From assembly GCF_002272865.1 (NCBI RefSeq), contig NZ_MLAP01000002.1, positions 1-64,000 on the forward strand: DNA of 64,000 bases, given 5' to 3'. The DNA is from Helicobacter sp. 12S02634-8 (GTDB lineage Bacteria > Campylobacterota > Campylobacteria > Campylobacterales > Helicobacteraceae). This document shows, one piece after another, positions 56,122 through 64,000 of the stretch. Numbering within the stretch: position 1 is the first letter of the stretch; every line of letters begins with the position of its first letter. The position numbers and the translations under genes were made by a program. The notes under the pieces are model-generated. The model did no database searches. It worked only from the letters and a program-made list of their open reading frames with translations, and had not been told where the DNA came from.

Positions 56122-57624
56122 ATGGGAAGAACAACAGCAGAGGTGCTTGAAACAATAGCCCAAAAAAGAAATGAAAAAATTGCCAAACTAGGCTTTAGCT
56201 TCAATCACCCCCTGCCTACCCAAAGACAAACACCCCTGATTCCCCCCCATCACGCCCCACACTCGCCTTTAATGATTGCTGAAGTCAAACGCGCCTCACC
56301 CTCAGCAGGGCTGATTGATACAATCCCTGATGTCTGCGAGCTAGCTAGAAAATACATCGCGCAAGGGGCAAATGTGATTTCAGTTCTCACTGAAGAAGAC
56401 CATTTCAAGGGCAGTCTTTCAGATTTGATGGCTATCAAAAATACTTTTCCAAACATCAGTGTTTTGCGCAAAGACTTTATCCAGCACCCCGAAGAAATCG
56501 AGATTTCTTACCGAGCAGGGGCTGATCTTGTGCTATTGATTGTGGCTATGTTTTTGGGTGATAGAAAAAAAGAAGCTGATTTTGCTGCTATCTTATCAGA
56601 GTGCAAAAAATACGCACTCACGCCCCTCATTGAAATCCATAATGAGCAAGAAATTCAATTTGCCCTTGCTTTTAACCCCGAAATTTTAGGGATAAATTCT
56701 AGAAATTTACACGATTTTACGATCGATAAAAATAAGGCCTTGTATCTAAAAAGCAAAATCCCTGCTTCTGTCAAAACAATCTTTGAATCAGGGATCCAAT
56801 CGAGCTTTGATGGCTATCTTGCAGGGACATTTGGCTTTGATGGAATGCTATGTGGGAGCTATTTAGTCAAATCCCAAGATACAAAAGACAATCTCGCACA
56901 TCTCATCAAAGCCTATACCAAGGGCAAGCAACTCCAAAATCCCTTCTACCAAAAAGTCTTTGACTCTATCTACACAAGCCCTGTCCCCTTGGTAAAAATA
57001 TGTGGTATCACCGATCTTGATGACGCGTTCAATGCCGCAGAAGCAGGGGCAGATATGCTGGGCTTTATCCTCACAAAGCAGAGCCCTAGGTATTGTGCAA
57101 CTTCAAATGTCAAGCTGATGAGCAAAGCAATTACAAGAATCTACCCCCATATCCTCAAAGTAGGCGTGATCACAGAATCAAAAGATGAATTTATCTTAGC
57201 AAGAGAGCTTTTCAAAGAGGGCATGATTGATTGTATCCAGCTCCACTCTTATAACCCCACTACTCCGAATTTTTACGCATCTTATGACCTCAAAGAGGCT
57301 GATTTTAATTTCTATGCTTGTGTGAATTTTGACTCGCCCAAAGACTACCCCACCCATAGCCCCTCTCCTTTTGTGCTCTTAGACTCTAAATCAAGCGCAC
57401 AAGGAGGGAGTGGCAAAAGTATTGCAATATCTGCTCTCCTTGAGCTCAAGGCAATGGGGAAGGATCTTTTTATCGCAGGAGGTGTGGGGCTAGATAATCT
57501 TGATACACTCCTTGGGCTCAAGCCTAAAATGCTTGATATCAATTCAAAAATAGAGCTCAGTGTCGGCAAAAAGGATAAAATCAAACTCCAAACAATCATC
57601 AAAACAATCAAAACCCCTCGCTAA
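56122..57624 (+). CDS. trpCF: Fused indole-3-glycerol-phosphate synthase / phosphoribosylanthranilate isomerase
   Basis: A 500-residue bifunctional enzyme. Residues 1-~270 are IGPS (VKRASPSAGLID, LRKDFI, LGINSRNLHDF, ESGI); residues ~285-500 are PRAI (VKICGITDLDDA with the catalytic Cys, LGFI, and VAGG-type end). The second of two ATGs is 5 bp from AAGGA. Heads trpCF-trpB-trpA; trpE-trpGD are far away. TrpCF fusion occurs in H. pylori and E. coli. Confidence 0.95.
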   Translation: MGRTTAEVLETIAQKRNEKIAKLGFSFNHPLPTQRQTPLIPPHHAPHSPLMIAEVKRASPSAGLIDTIPDVCELARKYIAQGANVISVLTEEDHFKGSLSDLMAIKNTFPNISVLRKDFIQHPEEIEISYRAGADLVLLIVAMFLGDRKKEADFAAILSECKKYALTPLIEIHNEQEIQFALAFNPEILGINSRNLHDFTIDKNKALYLKSKIPASVKTIFESGIQSSFDGYLAGTFGFDGMLCGSYLVKSQDTKDNLAHLIKAYTKGKQLQNPFYQKVFDSIYTSPVPLVKICGITDLDDAFNAAEAGADMLGFILTKQSPRYCATSNVKLMSKAITRIYPHILKVGVITESKDEFILARELFKEGMIDCIQLHSYNPTTPNFYASYDLKEADFNFYACVNFDSPKDYPTHSPSPFVLLDSKSSAQGGSGKSIAISALLELKAMGKDLFIAGGVGLDNLDTLLGLKPKMLDINSKIELSVGKKDKIKLQTIIKTIKTPR

Positions 57625-57648
57625 AGGGCTTATCTCAAGGAGATCATT

Positions 57649-58911
57649 ATGAAAAAAATACCACTCAAATCCCACCATCAATTTTTTGGTGATAGGACAA
57701 CGGGCTATTTTGGAGGTCAATACATACCTGAAATTCTGCGCCCTGCACTCTTAGAGCTAGAAGAGGCCTATAAACATATTTTCCCCTCCAAGCCCTATCA
57801 AAAAGAGCTTCAAGAGCTATCCAAACACTTCATCTCTCGCCCCACGCCCCTCATATACGCCCAAAATGTTTCAAAAATCTTAGGCAATGAGATTTATCTG
57901 AAATTTGAAGGCCTAGCAAACACAGGCGCACACAAGATCAATAACGCCCTAGGTCAAGTCTTGCTAGCTAAAAAAATGGGTAAAAAGCATATCATCGCAG
58001 AAACAGGCGCAGGACAGCACGGACTAGCCGTAGCAGCTTGTTGCGCAAAGCTCGGTCTAGCGTGTGAAATCTATATGGGCGCTATCGATGCCAATCGCCA
58101 ACGCCCCAATGTATTCAACATAGAGCTTTTTGGAGCCAAGCTCATCAGCGTATCCTCAGGCTCTCAGACACTCAAAGACGCTGTCAATGAAACCTTGCGC
58201 GTATGGAGCAAACGCAGTCAAGATACCTTTTATGTCCTAGGGAGTGCGTTGGGTCCTTATCCTTATCCTGACTTAGTCAGAGATCTCCAAAGCGTGATTG
58301 GCAGGGAGGTTAAAAGGCAGTGCAAAGAATATTTTCAAGGGCTTCCTGATTATCTTGTCGCTTGCGTGGGTGGAGGGAGCAATGCCATAGGATTTTTTAG
58401 GGATTTTATCCAAGAAGAGAGTGTCAAACTCATTGGTGTTGAAGCAGGCGGGATTGGAGAGGCAATGGGAGAAAATGCTGCGAGAATGGATAAAAAAAGC
58501 ACCTCAAGTGTAGGCATTGCCCAAGGTTATAAAAGCATTTTTTTGCAAGATACCCACGGGCAGCTATCCCCCACGCACTCCATCAGCGCAGGGCTTGATT
58601 ACGCAGGCATAGGCCCTCAACTCGCATTTTTAGGCACGATAGGGCGTATCCAATTTTTAAGCGCTCAAGACAAAGAAGCCCTCTATGCCTTGCAATTTTT
58701 TGCTAAAAACGAGGGGATTATCCCTGCTTTGGAGTCTTCTCACGCTCTTGCTGGGGTCATCAAAATCTGTGAAAAAGTCAAAAATAAAAAAATCATTGCC
58801 AATGTTTCAGGGCGCGGGGACAAAGATATTTTCATCACAGCAAAGGCGCTCAAACCCACAGAGTGGAGGCTTTTCTTAGAAGAAGAAATTGAGCGCATCA
58901 AAGGAGTCTAA
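57649..58911 (+). CDS. trpB: Tryptophan synthase beta chain
   Basis: A 420-residue PLP enzyme joining indole and serine. GAHKINNALGQ holds the PLP Lys (near residue 97), AETGAGQHG the Glu, and CVGGGSNAIG the phosphate loop. Slightly extended N-terminus relative to E. coli (397). Its stop is directly followed by the trpA ATG, matching the alpha-beta stoichiometry. Confidence 0.97.
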   Translation: MKKIPLKSHHQFFGDRTTGYFGGQYIPEILRPALLELEEAYKHIFPSKPYQKELQELSKHFISRPTPLIYAQNVSKILGNEIYLKFEGLANTGAHKINNALGQVLLAKKMGKKHIIAETGAGQHGLAVAACCAKLGLACEIYMGAIDANRQRPNVFNIELFGAKLISVSSGSQTLKDAVNETLRVWSKRSQDTFYVLGSALGPYPYPDLVRDLQSVIGREVKRQCKEYFQGLPDYLVACVGGGSNAIGFFRDFIQEESVKLIGVEAGGIGEAMGENAARMDKKSTSSVGIAQGYKSIFLQDTHGQLSPTHSISAGLDYAGIGPQLAFLGTIGRIQFLSAQDKEALYALQFFAKNEGIIPALESSHALAGVIKICEKVKNKKIIANVSGRGDKDIFITAKALKPTEWRLFLEEEIERIKGV

Positions 58912-59658
58912 ATGAAAAAAATACCACTCATGGGGCATATTATCGCAGGCTATCCCAGCAAAATATCGAGCATAGAAGCAGGGCTTGGGATCTGTGATGG
59001 AGGGGCCAGCTTTTTGGAAGTACAATTCCCGTTTTCTGACCCCAATGCCGATGGTCCGATTATCGAAAATGCCTGTAATATTGCCTTGCAAAATGGCTTC
59101 ATACCAACTGATGGCTTTGAAATCACTGCCACACTTGCTGCAAAAACAGATACGAAAATCATCATTGTCACCTATGCAAACATTATCTTTACCTATGGAG
59201 TAGAAAAATTTATCCAAAAAGCCAAGGCGTGCGGCGTTTATGGGCTGATTGTTCCGGATTTGCCTTTTGAGAGTGATGAGGGGTTGCGTGCGTTTGCAAA
59301 ATCTTATGGGCTCTATATCATCGAGCTCATCACCCCCCATATGCAAGCTGAGCGTATCAAAAAGCTCTCAAGCACCCCAAGTGATCTGCTCTATGTTGTC
59401 GCTAGAAGTGGCACAACAGGGAGTGAAACGCAAATTCAAGCTCCCTTGTTTGAGTGGATTGATTTTGTCAGACACCATACGCAAAAAAAGCTCGCCCTAG
59501 GCTTTGGTATCCGTTCTCACGCACAAATACAAGCCCTAAAAGACAAGGCAGATATTTTAGTGATCGGGAGCTATTTTGTAGAAACAATCACAGCCACCCC
59601 TCCTCATACCTCATTGCGTCAATCACTCAAAAATTGCGTCCTAGAGCTTTTTGCTTAG
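58912..59658 (+). CDS. trpA: Tryptophan synthase alpha chain
   Basis: A 248-residue TIM barrel that cleaves indole-glycerol phosphate. Catalytic Glu in LEVQFPFSDPNADGP (near 43-57) with the Asp in SDPNADGP; GLIVPDLPFE and YVVARSGTTG follow. The usual glycine before VPFSDP is replaced (FLEVQFPFSD), a local change unlikely to abolish activity. Last gene of the trpCFBA unit. Confidence 0.94.
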   Translation: MKKIPLMGHIIAGYPSKISSIEAGLGICDGGASFLEVQFPFSDPNADGPIIENACNIALQNGFIPTDGFEITATLAAKTDTKIIIVTYANIIFTYGVEKFIQKAKACGVYGLIVPDLPFESDEGLRAFAKSYGLYIIELITPHMQAERIKKLSSTPSDLLYVVARSGTTGSETQIQAPLFEWIDFVRHHTQKKLALGFGIRSHAQIQALKDKADILVIGSYFVETITATPPHTSLRQSLKNCVLELFA

Positions 59659-59902
59659 TTTGATACCCCTATGAGCTTGACTCACTAGTGATTGTAGGCT
59701 TGAGATTTGCCCTTTATCGCCCTTTTGATGTCTTTTTTGCTCTTTGATGTCTTTTGCCCCTTTTGCTTTTATCGCCCAACACAAGCTTGATTTCTAGGCA
59801 AAATCAAACGACAAACAAGATTGCAAGTAAGATTGATACACACAAACACCGATTGCCCCAATCCTTGCAAGCCCTGATACTCAAAATCAAAGGCTCATGA
59901 TT
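59659..59902. other. trpA / aminotransferase convergent intergenic region
   Basis: 244 bp without a gene. Contains a 10-bp palindrome TCACTAGTGA, a near-duplicate of TTTGATGTCTTTT around 59725-59760 flanked by TTATCGCCC on both sides, and AT-rich sequence near the aminotransferase stop. No convincing intrinsic terminator. Confidence 0.5.
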
Positions 59903-61111
59903 TTAAGAAAAGTTTTTTAAAAATGCCTTCAGATTTCTGGCCGCTTGACGGATACGTTTTTCGTTTTCAATCAAAGCAATCCGCACATACCCCTCACCGT
60001 GCTCGCCAAAGCCTACCCCAGGGCTTAGGGCAATTTTGGCTTCTTCTAGCAATCGTTTAGAAAATTCCAAACTCCCCAAATGCTCCACGCAAGGGGGGAT
60101 TTTCGCCCAGATAAACATACTTGCTTGAGGCTTTTGCATTTCCCAACCAGCAGCTTTGAAACTTTTTATCAAGACTTCCATACGCTTTTCATATTTGTCC
60201 CTGATAGCCTCAACACACTCTTGAGGGCCATCAAGCGCGATAGTTGCAGCTATTTGCATTGGAGTATAGATCCCATAATCAATCCAACTTTTGATCTTCT
60301 GGAGGGCTGCGATCATTTTTTGATTCCCCACGACAAAGCCTATCCGCCAGCCTGCCATATTATAGCTCTTAGAGAGTGTGTAGGTTTCGACAGCAACATC
60401 TTTTGCCCCCTCGATCTCTAGGATACTTGGAGCCTTATAGCCATCAAAACACAAATCTGCATAAGCAATATCACTGATGATATAAAATCTCTCTTGTCTT
60501 GCTAGGGCTACCAATCGCTCATAAAAGCTTTTATAAACAATCGTGGTTGTGGGGTTATGGGGGAAATTGACAACCACAAATTTTGGCTTAGGCATTGCCT
60601 CTTTGAGTATGCGCGAGAGATTTTGAAAAAAATGGTCTTCATCAAGCTCTAAATGCTGATTCCATCGGATACCAAAGCGAGAAACATTAGCACCATTGAG
60701 GATAAAAGCATAATAATGGATAGGATAAGCTGGCTCAGGGACAACTGCATTATCCCCAGGGTTTGTGATAGCTTGCACTAGATGGACATAACCCTCCTTA
60801 CTCCCCATACTCACGCACACTTCTGTATTGGGGTCTAAGCTGACATTGTATTTTCTCTGATACCAATGGCAAATCCCTAAGCGCAGCTTGTAAATCCCCT
60901 TGCTCGCAGAATAGCCGTGATTTTTTGGCTTTTGCACACTTTCACAAAGCTTTTTGATGATATGCTCGGGAGTGGGACCATCAGGATTCCCCATACTCAA
61001 ATCAATCACATCTTCATTGCGTTGCCTCATATCTAGCTTGATTTCATTGATAAGGGCAAAAACATACTTGGGCAAACGCTTGATTTTTTCAAATTCAATC
61101 TCATCAAACAT
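59903..61111 (-). CDS. PLP-dependent aminotransferase (AlaC-like)
   Basis: A 402-residue class-I aminotransferase very close in pattern to E. coli AlaC: RLPKYVFALINEIKLDMRQR, DLSMGNPDGPTPEHI, NPGDNAVVPEPAYPIH, and TLSKSYNMAGWRIGF carrying the PLP Lys (near residue 240). Campylobacter counterparts (Cj0150c position) are often annotated LL-diaminopimelate aminotransferase, but this host has DapF-type synthesis; alanine formation is the safer guess. ATG 61111 is 7 bp from AAGG. Confidence 0.85.
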   Translation of the reverse strand: MFDEIEFEKIKRLPKYVFALINEIKLDMRQRNEDVIDLSMGNPDGPTPEHIIKKLCESVQKPKNHGYSASKGIYKLRLGICHWYQRKYNVSLDPNTEVCVSMGSKEGYVHLVQAITNPGDNAVVPEPAYPIHYYAFILNGANVSRFGIRWNQHLELDEDHFFQNLSRILKEAMPKPKFVVVNFPHNPTTTIVYKSFYERLVALARQERFYIISDIAYADLCFDGYKAPSILEIEGAKDVAVETYTLSKSYNMAGWRIGFVVGNQKMIAALQKIKSWIDYGIYTPMQIAATIALDGPQECVEAIRDKYEKRMEVLIKSFKAAGWEMQKPQASMFIWAKIPPCVEHLGSLEFSKRLLEEAKIALSPGVGFGEHGEGYVRIALIENEKRIRQAARNLKAFLKNFS

Positions 61112-61123
61112 CACACAACCTTA

Positions 61124-61948
61124 TTATTCAAATTCTTGAAACTCTACTTGGATACCATTTTTTATTATAGCAGGATTCCTAATATCACTCACCATAATAA
61201 ATCGTATCCCATTTAAAATACTGAAAGTAATTTTGCTGCTTGGTGTGTTTTGAGAGATGAGATTGATGATCTGGAGATTTTTGTCATACAGCACGATTCT
61301 AGGGCGCCAATAAGGTGTTTTGGCCGTGATGGTGATATTCCCACTCCCTGTAATGCCAAACCAATACTCACCACTCACCTCTGTGACTTCTATGGGCTCT
61401 GTAGATGGGGCGATCTCTCTGGCATTAGCGAGTTTGGGCTCTGTGAGTTCGATATCATATTCCCAATCAAACAAAGAATTTCTCTTGATATCAGTGAATA
61501 AATACCCGCGTTTGGCTAGTTCGCTGATAATAATACCAGGGTCTAGGGCGTGTTCTGTTGCAAAGCTAAAAGTAATCTTTGCGATATTGTCAGCATATTG
61601 CGCACGCGAAACGACAAAATAAGAATACCCCATTGAAGAGAGTGCACTATTGATACTGCGCGTCAGAAAAATCGGCGTGGTCTGGGATACAAAAGTGATA
61701 GCTAGTTCGCTGGGTTCATCAAACTTGAGCGTGAGTAATCCATTGTCTTTGAGCGTGGTGACAAGCTTTTGGATATCAATCCTGCCATCTGTATAAAAAC
61801 TCTCCTTGTCTTTGAAAATGCGTTCGATAAAATTTTTATTGAGCTGATAAGCATTGATACCGATGAGATTTTGTATCTTTTCATCTAATGCATCTGCAAA
61901 CAAAGCGATCCAAAAAAGGCAAGAAAAAATGATTATTCTAAAGATCAT
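61124..61948 (-). CDS. Periplasmic protein of unknown function (Cj0151c position)
   Basis: A 274-residue secreted protein: signal peptide MIFRIIIFSCLFWIALFADA, then helix-rich region (LDEKIQNLIG, NFIERIFKDKESFYTDGRID) and two alpha/beta segments, ending with a strand-rich domain (YWFGITGSGNITITAKTPYW). No enzyme motif. Overlaps the upstream membrane protein gene by 11 bp, implying joint production. Function unknown; a wall- or envelope-associated factor is possible. Confidence 0.75.
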   Translation of the reverse strand: MIFRIIIFSCLFWIALFADALDEKIQNLIGINAYQLNKNFIERIFKDKESFYTDGRIDIQKLVTTLKDNGLLTLKFDEPSELAITFVSQTTPIFLTRSINSALSSMGYSYFVVSRAQYADNIAKITFSFATEHALDPGIIISELAKRGYLFTDIKRNSLFDWEYDIELTEPKLANAREIAPSTEPIEVTEVSGEYWFGITGSGNITITAKTPYWRPRIVLYDKNLQIINLISQNTPSSKITFSILNGIRFIMVSDIRNPAIIKNGIQVEFQEFE

Positions 61949-62990
61949 TATCTTGACTGCTGTTAGAATCGTTGTCTAAAGGGGGATTTTGAGTGCCCTC
62001 TTGAGTGGGGCTTGGCTCGTTGTCTTGACCGCTGAGCTTGAGGTATTGGGCATATCGGATTTGTTTCAAGCCATCTTTGGGCGTATAGAGAAATCGCATG
62101 GGATAGGACTTGTGGTATTCTTTGATCCCCCCATCAGTCTGCAATGAGAGCTCGCCGTGTCCAAAAGAAATCAACAAACGATGGTCTTTTGCTTCGATAG
62201 AATATTCTGAATCGACAATAGTCTGGATTTTGCTCTTATCATCAAGGTCAATGATTTCAATCCAAAGGCTCTGATGGGGGATCACTCGGATTTCTTCTGC
62301 ATTGTATTGATTTTGTGTATTTTTGATATGAGTGGGCGATTCTTTAGGCAAGCTAGAAGCAATAGACTCTGAGGCTTGAGGTTCTTGGGGCTTTTGTGTG
62401 ACCTCTGTCTGCGTAGTGGGTGCTTTGGGAGCTTGGGGCTCTGGGGCTTGCGGATTTTTAGAATCTTGCGGGCTTTGAGGGCTTTGAGAGTTTTGAGAAT
62501 CTGGGGGCGTAGAGGGCGAGATTTGAGTGGGATTATCAAGGGCTTCTTGAGGGCTTGGAGCACTAGGGGACTGCGTGCTGACAAAAATACTTTTATAGAT
62601 AAAATACACGCCCAAAAGCACTAATACCACCACCACAGAAACATAAAAACGTTTTTTGGATATGGATTGCTTTTTCCTCAGCGCTGCAAATGTATCCCTG
62701 TGCCCTTGCGTGTCTAAATCAAGATTATTGATCGGGTATTCACTAGCAAGATTGGGGGTAGCTAGTGGGTGAACTTGGCTTAGGGTTTCTTTATCATATT
62801 CTTCAAGCCACCCACTCAAATCAACCTTATACTCCCTCTCAATGATACTCAAAAATCCGACCACACGGACTCTCTGGAGGTTTGAAAATCTTTTTTCAAG
62901 AATATCTTCGATCTTGACTGCAGAAATCTTGGTGGCTTTGCTGATCTCTTTGACACCAATTTTTTTGAGTATCTCTAATGCTGATTCCAT
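61938..62990 (-). CDS. RodZ-like bitopic membrane protein (Cj0152c position)
   Basis: A 350-residue protein: N-terminal helical, possibly HTH-like domain (~1-70, EILKKIGVKEISKATKISA), one membrane helix near residue 120 (FYVSVVVVLVLLGVYFIY), a long Pro/Gln/Ser-rich low-complexity linker (~138-225, SQNSQSPQSPQDSKNPQAP and the like) and a C-terminal beta domain (~240-335). Cytosolic HTH, one helix and a periplasmic beta domain is the RodZ layout, but similarity is only architectural. Role unknown. Confidence 0.72.
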   Translation of the reverse strand: MESALEILKKIGVKEISKATKISAVKIEDILEKRFSNLQRVRVVGFLSIIEREYKVDLSGWLEEYDKETLSQVHPLATPNLASEYPINNLDLDTQGHRDTFAALRKKQSISKKRFYVSVVVVLVLLGVYFIYKSIFVSTQSPSAPSPQEALDNPTQISPSTPPDSQNSQSPQSPQDSKNPQAPEPQAPKAPTTQTEVTQKPQEPQASESIASSLPKESPTHIKNTQNQYNAEEIRVIPHQSLWIEIIDLDDKSKIQTIVDSEYSIEAKDHRLLISFGHGELSLQTDGGIKEYHKSYPMRFLYTPKDGLKQIRYAQYLKLSGQDNEPSPTQEGTQNPPLDNDSNSSQDNDL

Positions 62991-62991
62991 A

Positions 62992-63669
62992 TTAACACAT
63001 CCTGTTGATTAAAATACCTGCTGCCACGCTCACATTTAAAGAATTGAAATCTTTTTTCATTTTGATAGCGACTATTGTATCAAGTCTTGATAAGATTTTC
63101 TTACTCAAGCCCAAGCCCTCATTACCCAAAAACAAAGCCCATTTATCCTTTTGTCCTATCCCGCAGACATCTCCACCCGAGCTATCAGCACCATAGCAGA
63201 AAATTCCCTCATTTTTCAATTCGTTGATTATATCTAAGATATTTTTACCAACACAAAATGGCATATCAAACACAGCCCCCACACTCGCACGCACAATCCC
63301 CTCAAGAGGGGGATTTTCACTCATTGCCAACACAATAGCTTCCACACCCAAACAATACGCACTCCTAAAAATCGCACCAATATTCCCCACATCTGTGATC
63401 CCACAAAGCACTAAGATTTTATGGTGTTTTTTGATATCGTTGATACTCAAAGGGAGTGGGGGAGTGATTTGGGCTAAAAAGCCTTGATGGTTCCCTCCTC
63501 TTGCCATGGCTTGTGCCTTTTTGGTATCTGTGCGTAAAATCTGCACACGACTCCTAGCGATACTGGCAAATACTTTAGGGTCAATTTCTTTAGCCAAATA
63601 GATAGTTTGGAGATATTGGGGGTGTCTGGCTAAAAGATGTAGCACAACTTGCTTCCCATAGACTATCAT
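62992..63669 (-). CDS. TrmH/SpoU-family RNA 2'-O-methyltransferase
   Basis: A 225-residue SPOUT enzyme: catalytic region LCGITDVGNIGAIFRSAY (motif 1, near 92), LFLGNEGLGLSKKIL (motif 2, near 178) and the VAIKMKKDFNSLNVSVAAGI end (motif 3). Most like RlmB (23S G2251) or a TrmH tRNA methylase; which is not decided by eye. Start overlaps the rsmI stop (ATGA). Confidence 0.9.
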   Translation of the reverse strand: MIVYGKQVVLHLLARHPQYLQTIYLAKEIDPKVFASIARSRVQILRTDTKKAQAMARGGNHQGFLAQITPPLPLSINDIKKHHKILVLCGITDVGNIGAIFRSAYCLGVEAIVLAMSENPPLEGIVRASVGAVFDMPFCVGKNILDIINELKNEGIFCYGADSSGGDVCGIGQKDKWALFLGNEGLGLSKKILSRLDTIVAIKMKKDFNSLNVSVAAGILINRMC

Positions 63670-64000
63670 AAAAGCTCTTTTTTAGAGATTTGCTCATAGA
63701 GATTTTTAGTGGGAATATCTTGGAGTTTGGAGAGGAGCTTGGCTTTGATTTTGGGCGGGAGATCCATCTGTGTGATTTGGGTGGCTGAGAGTGTGCGTTC
63801 AGGCTTTTGGGTGCCTAAAAGCACTAATACCCACTCTCCGTTTGTGTTGCTTGATTGGATCTGTGTATAGACTTCTTTGGCACTGCCGATAAAATATTTT
63901 TGGTGCATTTTAGTCATTTCTTTGATAGCAAAAATCTGCATATCACCTGCTAGCTTGGCAATATTTTCTAAGGTATCTATAATGCGATGGGGGCTTTCAT
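63666..64000 (-). CDS. rsmI: 16S rRNA (cytidine1402-2'-O)-methyltransferase, partial
   Basis: The reading frame continues off the right edge; only the C-terminal ~111 residues are here. ESPHRIIDTL at the edge is the RsmI/YraL signature, followed by FAIKEMTKMHQKYFIGSA and the C-terminal HTH-like end. It methylates C1402 of 16S rRNA together with RsmH. Right-end gene order matches Cj0150c-Cj0154c. Confidence 0.9.
   Translation of the reverse strand, partial: ESPHRIIDTLENIAKLAGDMQIFAIKEMTKMHQKYFIGSAKEVYTQIQSSNTNGEWVLVLLGTQKPERTLSATQITQMDLPPKIKAKLLSKLQDIPTKNLYEQISKKELL

Noticed and set aside
1-64000. CRISPR array, tRNA or rRNA genes
   Set aside because: No regularly spaced repeats and no cloverleaf or rRNA-like sequence noticed in intergenic regions; short tRNAs could still be missed without a covariance search.

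Overview
The window is chromosomal DNA from a Helicobacter-type epsilonproteobacterium (Campylobacterota). Several blocks keep gene orders that I recall from H. pylori: bioB next to yihY; lutABC-bcp divergent from lctP; dapF beside an AI-2E family gene; hefABC; pgk-corA-terC; rpmH-rnpA-yidD-yidC-jag-mnmE; csrA-ispE-smpB-exbB-exbD; a DUF721 gene-uvrC-hom-yraN-trxA-trxB; and fliQ-murB. Other blocks look more Campylobacter-like: the two-gene CetB/CetA energy-taxis pair, the fused TrpGD protein, and the right-end order aminotransferase, periplasmic protein, membrane protein, SpoU methylase, rsmI (Cj0150c-Cj0154c order). I take it for a Helicobacter other than H. pylori; the species cannot be fixed from here. 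I saw no insertion sequence, prophage, CRISPR array, rRNA or tRNA.

Layout. 0-11 kb: YihY membrane protein, biotin synthase, the L-lactate module (lutABC with the peroxiredoxin bcp, divergent from lactate permease lctP), a luciferase-like oxidoreductase, an AI-2E family permease, dapF and a small outer-membrane barrel. 11-20 kb: the hefABC tripartite efflux operon, divergent from trpE-trpGD; the shared intergenic region holds a perfect 22-bp palindrome beside the hefA -10 box. 20-23 kb: pgk, corA, terC. 23-32 kb: one long minus-strand housekeeping cluster (PLP deaminase-like, mnmE, jag, yidC, yidD, rnpA, rpmH, exbD, exbB, smpB, ispE, csrA, truB), covering membrane-protein insertion, tRNA and ribosome functions and energy transduction. 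32-37 kb: cetB-cetA, rdgB, a YajR-like MFS exporter and ttcA.

37-47 kb is the envelope and surface region: a Maf-type flagellin glycosylation factor, two tandem phosphoethanolamine transferases that are mosaics of near-identical and divergent DNA, a GntR/FCD regulator, and a three-gene lipoprotein operon (COG3014, LpoB-like, LPP20-like). 47-53 kb: DNA repair (uvrC), threonine/methionine and lysine/peptidoglycan precursor synthesis (hom, dapB) and the thioredoxin pair. 53-56 kb: minus-strand fliQ-murB-TraF-like barrel-tautomerase. 56-60 kb: trpCF-trpB-trpA, so the tryptophan pathway is complete but split into two loci about 36 kb apart. 60-64 kb: an AlaC-like aminotransferase, two envelope proteins of unknown role (one RodZ-like in layout), an RNA 2'-O-methyltransferase and a truncated rsmI at the right edge.

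Most genes are ordinary. The observations most worth checking are the gene-conversion pattern in the tandem phosphoethanolamine transferases, the palindromic operator candidate at hefABC, a 15-bp in-frame tandem repeat in the TraF-like barrel gene, the trpCF leader with a small ORF and hairpin, and the uncharacterised envelope pairs. I found no convincing wholly new system. Start sites below were often moved from the longest ORF to the start with the best-placed Shine-Dalgarno.
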